From: JABDJL01 sp047614505
Lineage (GTDB): Bacteria > Pseudomonadota > Gammaproteobacteria > Xanthomonadales > SZUA-36
Reading direction: 5' to 3'
NCBI GenBank assembly: GCA_047614505.1
Contig: JBLHGQ010000120.1
Coordinates: 1 to 8,665 of the forward strand
DNA: 8,665 nt
Under the pieces are notes generated by a model. That model worked only from the letters and a program-made list of their open reading frames with translations. It was not told where the DNA came from and ran no database searches. A program made the translations under genes and the position numbers. Each line of letters starts with the position of its first letter. Positions within the stretch are counted from its first letter, which is position 1. Below are positions 6,047-8,665 of the stretch, one piece after another.

Positions 6047-6823
6047 ATGCCCGTGACCAAACTCAAAATGCGCACGTTCACTTTTTGTGCCTGCCTGTTG
6101 TCTTGCATGGCAGTCAGCGCACAGGAGCAGAGCGCCTCCGCCGACAACGGCACTGATCCGACCAAATTCACCACCATTGCCGAAGGCAAGTACGAATACC
6201 TGGATTTGAATGGTTCCTTCAGCAGCGCAAATTTGCGACTGAGTTACACCCAGCCGTTTGGTGCAGGCCGGTGGAATATCCGGGCACGCCTGCCGGTGGC
6301 TGCGGTCGATGTGCTCGGTGACAGCAGCTACGACATTGGCGATTTTTCCATCGAGCTTGGCCATGTCTTCGGCCTGAACCGCAAAGGCGCCTTCGTCGCT
6401 AAAGGTGAGATGCTATTCGACACTGCAGATCGGCCCGAACTGGGCACCGGGCAGAATGTTTTCAAGGGCACCTTGATCTACGCAAAGTTCCTCAAAGATG
6501 GCAGTATCTTTGCGCCGGCGATTGTTCAAAGCAACAGTCTGGGGGGAGATAACAGCCGGGCCGATGTCAATTTCACTACCTTCGATTTTTATTATGTACC
6601 GAAGTTGAGCAATCCCAAAAACCTGATCACTTATGACCCGGCTTTGAACTTCGATTGGGAAAACAATAAAGAATTCGCAAGCCTGGCCATTACCTTCGGC
6701 CGGGTGCTCGGCCCGCAACTTGGCGGGACAGGCATTTTGTTCCTCAAACCATCGATCTTTGCCGGGGGCAACCGGCCGGGCGATTGGGGCATCGAAGTCG
6801 GCTACAAGGTGCTCGCATTCTAA
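6047..6823 (+). CDS. Outer-membrane beta-barrel protein, possible transporter of the MetA-like phenol-degradation type
   Basis: From the chosen start the protein has 258 residues. A signal peptide (KLKMR then TFTFCACLLSCMAV, cut near VSA/QE) is followed by alternating polar and hydrophobic strands rich in aromatics and glycine. Examples are NLRLSYTQPFGAGRWNIRAR and DIGDFSIELGHVF, then LGTGQNVFKGTLIYAKF, with a C-terminal strand GIEVGYKVLAF. The terminal Phe is the usual barrel-assembly signal. The pattern recalls PF13557-like barrels, but I am not sure of the family and assign no substrate. The start is uncertain. ATG 6047 lies only 3 bases after GGAG (6040-6043), GTG 6053 has better spacing (9 bases), and ATG 5987 would add 20 unlikely residues before the signal peptide. 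Its last 34 codons and 3' flank are repeated at 4421-4587. It is convergent with the phosphatase gene. Confidence 0.85.
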   Translation: MPVTKLKMRTFTFCACLLSCMAVSAQEQSASADNGTDPTKFTTIAEGKYEYLDLNGSFSSANLRLSYTQPFGAGRWNIRARLPVAAVDVLGDSSYDIGDFSIELGHVFGLNRKGAFVAKGEMLFDTADRPELGTGQNVFKGTLIYAKFLKDGSIFAPAIVQSNSLGGDNSRADVNFTTFDFYYVPKLSNPKNLITYDPALNFDWENNKEFASLAITFGRVLGPQLGGTGILFLKPSIFAGGNRPGDWGIEVGYKVLAF

Positions 6824-6885
6824 GGCGACACGCAACCAGTTAAGGGGCTGGATCTAAATACGGAGCTTAGATCTGACCCCATTAC
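6719..6885 (+). repeat. Direct repeat, right copy (partner at 4421-4587)
   Basis: This copy contains the 3' end of the intact barrel gene, its stop codon, the short 3' flank and the second REP-like palindrome. Twelve of 167 positions differ from the left copy. The distance between equivalent positions is 2298 bases, so the repeats bracket the DUF1254 gene and most of the intact barrel gene. Confidence 0.92.
6844..6880. repeat. REP-like palindrome, copy B, between convergent genes
   Basis: GATCTAA (6851-6857) pairs perfectly with TTAGATC (6867-6873), and an outer GGGG/CCCC (6844-6847 with 6877-6880) pairs beyond a short imperfect segment. On the minus strand it begins GGGGTCAGATCT. It lies 21 bases after the barrel stop and 37 bases beyond the phosphatase stop, so it probably also acts as a bidirectional mRNA 3'-end hairpin. 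Relative to copy A some substitutions shift which pairs form (a G-C pair in A is a G-T wobble in B, and B gains two A-T pairs), but both can fold. Confidence 0.6.
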
Positions 6886-6916
6886 GGTCTGGAATTCAGC
6901 CTGGCCGGTTTTTCGA

Positions 6917-8647
6917 TCACTGCGGCCTGTACTTAAGCACTTCCGTGAGCGGCGCACCCACAGAACCGGAAGGCGCTTTGATTCTGAGGTAACTGGCAAG
7001 CGTTGGCGCGATATCAATCGTCTGCACAGCGCGATCAATGGTCTTTGGTGACAGACTGGCACCTGCAAACACGATCGGCACGTAACTGTCATAGCTCCAG
7101 GGCGAGCCATGCGTTGAAGCTACCGTGAGTCCGTCAAAATCGTTGATGAACCAATTGGGCTCAAAGACAATAAAAATGTCGCCTGAGCGCTTTGGGTTAA
7201 AGTTGTTAACCACCGAACGATACAGGTGCGTGTCCGGCAGATTGCCGCGCTGCAATGCAGCGCTGGACACCGCCAGGGAAACCCCGGGGAAATTCGAAAG
7301 CTCCTGAACAACCGCTGCTTCCAGCGCCTGCTGGTCAATGCGTTTGTCATTTTTCACATCTGTGGCCAGATAAACGTAGGGGTGTTCGTATTTTTCAATT
7401 AACTCGCCGCTGATGCCGAACTCACTTTTGATGCGCTCAATTGCCGCCTGGCTCTCCCAGCTTTTGGGGTCAACATAACCTGCCGGAATGCCCATTGAAT
7501 TGAGATAACCGGGCGCGTCCGGACCGCCATGGTCTGCAGAAAACACAATCAGGGTATTGGCCAGCCCGACTTCCTTTTCTACGAATGCGAACAACCCGGC
7601 CAGCAGGCGATCCAGCCGCAGGATATTGTCCTCGGCTTCCAGGCTCGAGGGGCCAAACACGTGTCCGACGTAGTCAGTGGAGGAAAAACTGATGCTGAGA
7701 TAATCGGTTACCTCGTCGTTTCCAAGCCCTTCTTCTACCAGCAGGTTTTTGGCAAAGTCCAGGGTGAGTTCGTCACCGGCCGGGCTGAGGGTCAGCAGGG
7801 TATTGAAATAACGGCTGCTGCCGTCACCATAGGCATGGGGAAAGACCCGGCCAAAGCCGCCGACATCGGATTCCCATGGGCGGTCGTCCGAATCAGCAAA
7901 CTGGTAACTGTCCTGCGGGTGCAATAAAGACCAGCTTGTTCCGGCATAATTTTGTGCCGGTTGCCGGCTGTTCCAGCTGGTCACCCAGCCAGGGTAACGG
8001 TCCAGGTAATAATTACTGGTGACAAATTCGCCGCTGGCCTTGGAAAACCAGAATGCGGTACCCGAATGCCCGGCCATCGCTACCGCACCACGGTCCTTGA
8101 CCGACACCCCGAAAGCTTTGGCCTTGCCGCCGGTGCTGCTGCGCAGCTCGTCGGAAAAAGTGCTAACCAGGATCGCCGCGGGGGAGCGTCCTTCACTGCG
8201 CGCTGCGCGCTGGGTCGGGTCAATCTCTGTGCCCTGATCAACACCGGCGTCAGCGGTCAGCAAACGATAAGCAGAATCCTCGATGTTATAGGTTGTGTGC
8301 CCCGACTCGCGATCAAACCACAGGTTGCCGATCATGCCGTGAATTGATGGGTGGGTGCCGGTCGCCAAAGTCGTATGCCCGACGATGGTTTCATTGTTGG
8401 CGTGGGCATGATGCGCATCGGTGTAAACAATGCCTGACTCCCAAAGGTAGCGGAATCCGCCCTCGCCCAGACGCTCGTAATAGCGGGTCGGCAGGTCACC
8501 GCGTAATTGATCGACAGTGATTTGCAGAATCAGCTTTGGATGGACGCGCGCGGTGTCGCCACTGTCGCAATAAGCGCTGGCCAGCGGAAGTGCACCGAGG
8601 GCAACAATCATCATAGTGGATGCCCATTTACCATAAGCTTTCTTCAT
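6917..8647 (-). CDS. PafA-type alkaline phosphatase (Thr-nucleophile, periplasmic)
   Basis: This 576-residue protein should hydrolyse phosphate monoesters in the periplasm. The signal peptide spans residues 1-25 (MMIVALGALPLASA, cut near ASA/Y). All active-site residues known from PafA have a counterpart. These are metal ligand D46 (TVDQLRGD), nucleophile T87 (NNETIVGH), N108 (GNLWFDR), and K184 and R186 (SVKDRGAV), which contact the phosphate. The remaining metal ligands are D325 and H329 (STDYVGHVFGP), D372-H373 (ADHGG) and H513 (STHGSPW). The Lys/Arg pair points to monoesterase rather than diesterase activity. The length matches the family, and the C-terminal PIVFAGASLSP and TIDIAPTLASYL motifs are intact. 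The ATG is preceded by a repeated AAAGG purine tract that serves as the ribosome binding site. The promoter lies outside the window, so any phosphate-starvation control cannot be judged. No special link with the neighbouring convergent barrel gene is visible. Confidence 0.94.
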   Translation of the reverse strand: MKKAYGKWASTMMIVALGALPLASAYCDSGDTARVHPKLILQITVDQLRGDLPTRYYERLGEGGFRYLWESGIVYTDAHHAHANNETIVGHTTLATGTHPSIHGMIGNLWFDRESGHTTYNIEDSAYRLLTADAGVDQGTEIDPTQRAARSEGRSPAAILVSTFSDELRSSTGGKAKAFGVSVKDRGAVAMAGHSGTAFWFSKASGEFVTSNYYLDRYPGWVTSWNSRQPAQNYAGTSWSLLHPQDSYQFADSDDRPWESDVGGFGRVFPHAYGDGSSRYFNTLLTLSPAGDELTLDFAKNLLVEEGLGNDEVTDYLSISFSSTDYVGHVFGPSSLEAEDNILRLDRLLAGLFAFVEKEVGLANTLIVFSADHGGPDAPGYLNSMGIPAGYVDPKSWESQAAIERIKSEFGISGELIEKYEHPYVYLATDVKNDKRIDQQALEAAVVQELSNFPGVSLAVSSAALQRGNLPDTHLYRSVVNNFNPKRSGDIFIVFEPNWFINDFDGLTVASTHGSPWSYDSYVPIVFAGASLSPKTIDRAVQTIDIAPTLASYLRIKAPSGSVGAPLTEVLKYRPQ

Positions 8648-8665
8648 ATCCCTTTCCTTTCCTTT
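8648..8665 (-). promoter_or_regulatory. Purine-rich ribosome binding site made of AAAGG repeats
   Basis: Reading toward the phosphatase ATG, three perfect AAAGG units (8651-8665) are followed by GAT and the start codon. The repeat touches the window edge and may continue. It supplies several overlapping Shine-Dalgarno-like sequences, and the middle AGGA has the best spacing. Confidence 0.6.

Noticed and set aside
6047..6823. Tsx-type nucleoside channel
   Set aside because: The protein is a barrel of similar size, but I could not point to any Tsx-specific motif, so only a general barrel call is kept.
4421..6885. Composite transposon or insertion sequence
   Set aside because: No transposase, terminal inverted repeats or target duplications are present. 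The flanking repeats are gene 3' ends with REP-like palindromes.
7529..8347. Two plus-strand open frames of about 130 codons within the phosphatase gene
   Set aside because: Both are antisense to the intact PafA-type gene and reflect its GC-rich codon pattern. Neither has a recognisable domain.

Overview
The window looks like chromosomal DNA of a Gram-negative bacterium. Several products carry Sec-type signal peptides and two are predicted outer-membrane beta-barrels ending in Tyr or Phe. A gammaproteobacterial, possibly marine, heterotroph is plausible because of the mix of sulfatase, PafA-type phosphatase, DUF481, SYLF and REP-like palindromes, but that is inference. Most of the DNA is GC-rich. 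The exception is a conspicuously AT-rich stretch from about 4590 to 5985.

Layout. 1-605 (minus): N-terminal membrane half of a fused MFS/spermidine synthase-type protein, cut by the window edge. 615-650: a strong intrinsic terminator ending the next gene. 682-2226 (minus): secreted formylglycine-dependent sulfatase. 2227-2536: divergent control region with an operator-like palindrome. 2537-3586 (plus): DUF481 outer-membrane protein with two Sm-like repeats in front of the barrel. 3647-4107 (minus): SYLF (Ysc84) domain gene split by a one-base frameshift. 4108-4787: long non-coding stretch containing the last 34 codons of a lost beta-barrel gene plus a REP-like palindrome. 4788-5801 (plus): AT-rich gene for a secreted DUF1254/DUF1214 protein. 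5802-6046: AT-rich spacer with a large imperfect hairpin. 6047-6823 (plus): intact beta-barrel gene, paralogous to the relic at 4421-4525. 6844-6880: second REP-like palindrome between convergent genes. 6917-8647 (minus): PafA-type alkaline phosphatase.

Functionally the window is a set of mostly independent cell-envelope and periplasmic genes rather than one operon. Two of them, the sulfatase and the phosphatase, belong to the alkaline-phosphatase superfamily and would release sulfate and phosphate from organic esters outside the cytoplasm.

The most informative structure is a direct repeat of 167 bases (4421-4587 and 6719-6885, about 93% identical by hand alignment, no gaps). Both copies end just beyond a REP-like palindrome and they bracket the AT-rich DUF1254 gene. 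This points to REP-associated rearrangement and probable acquisition of the DUF1254 gene beside or within a former paralog pair. I found no convincing new defence system, RNA gene, CRISPR array or complete mobile element.
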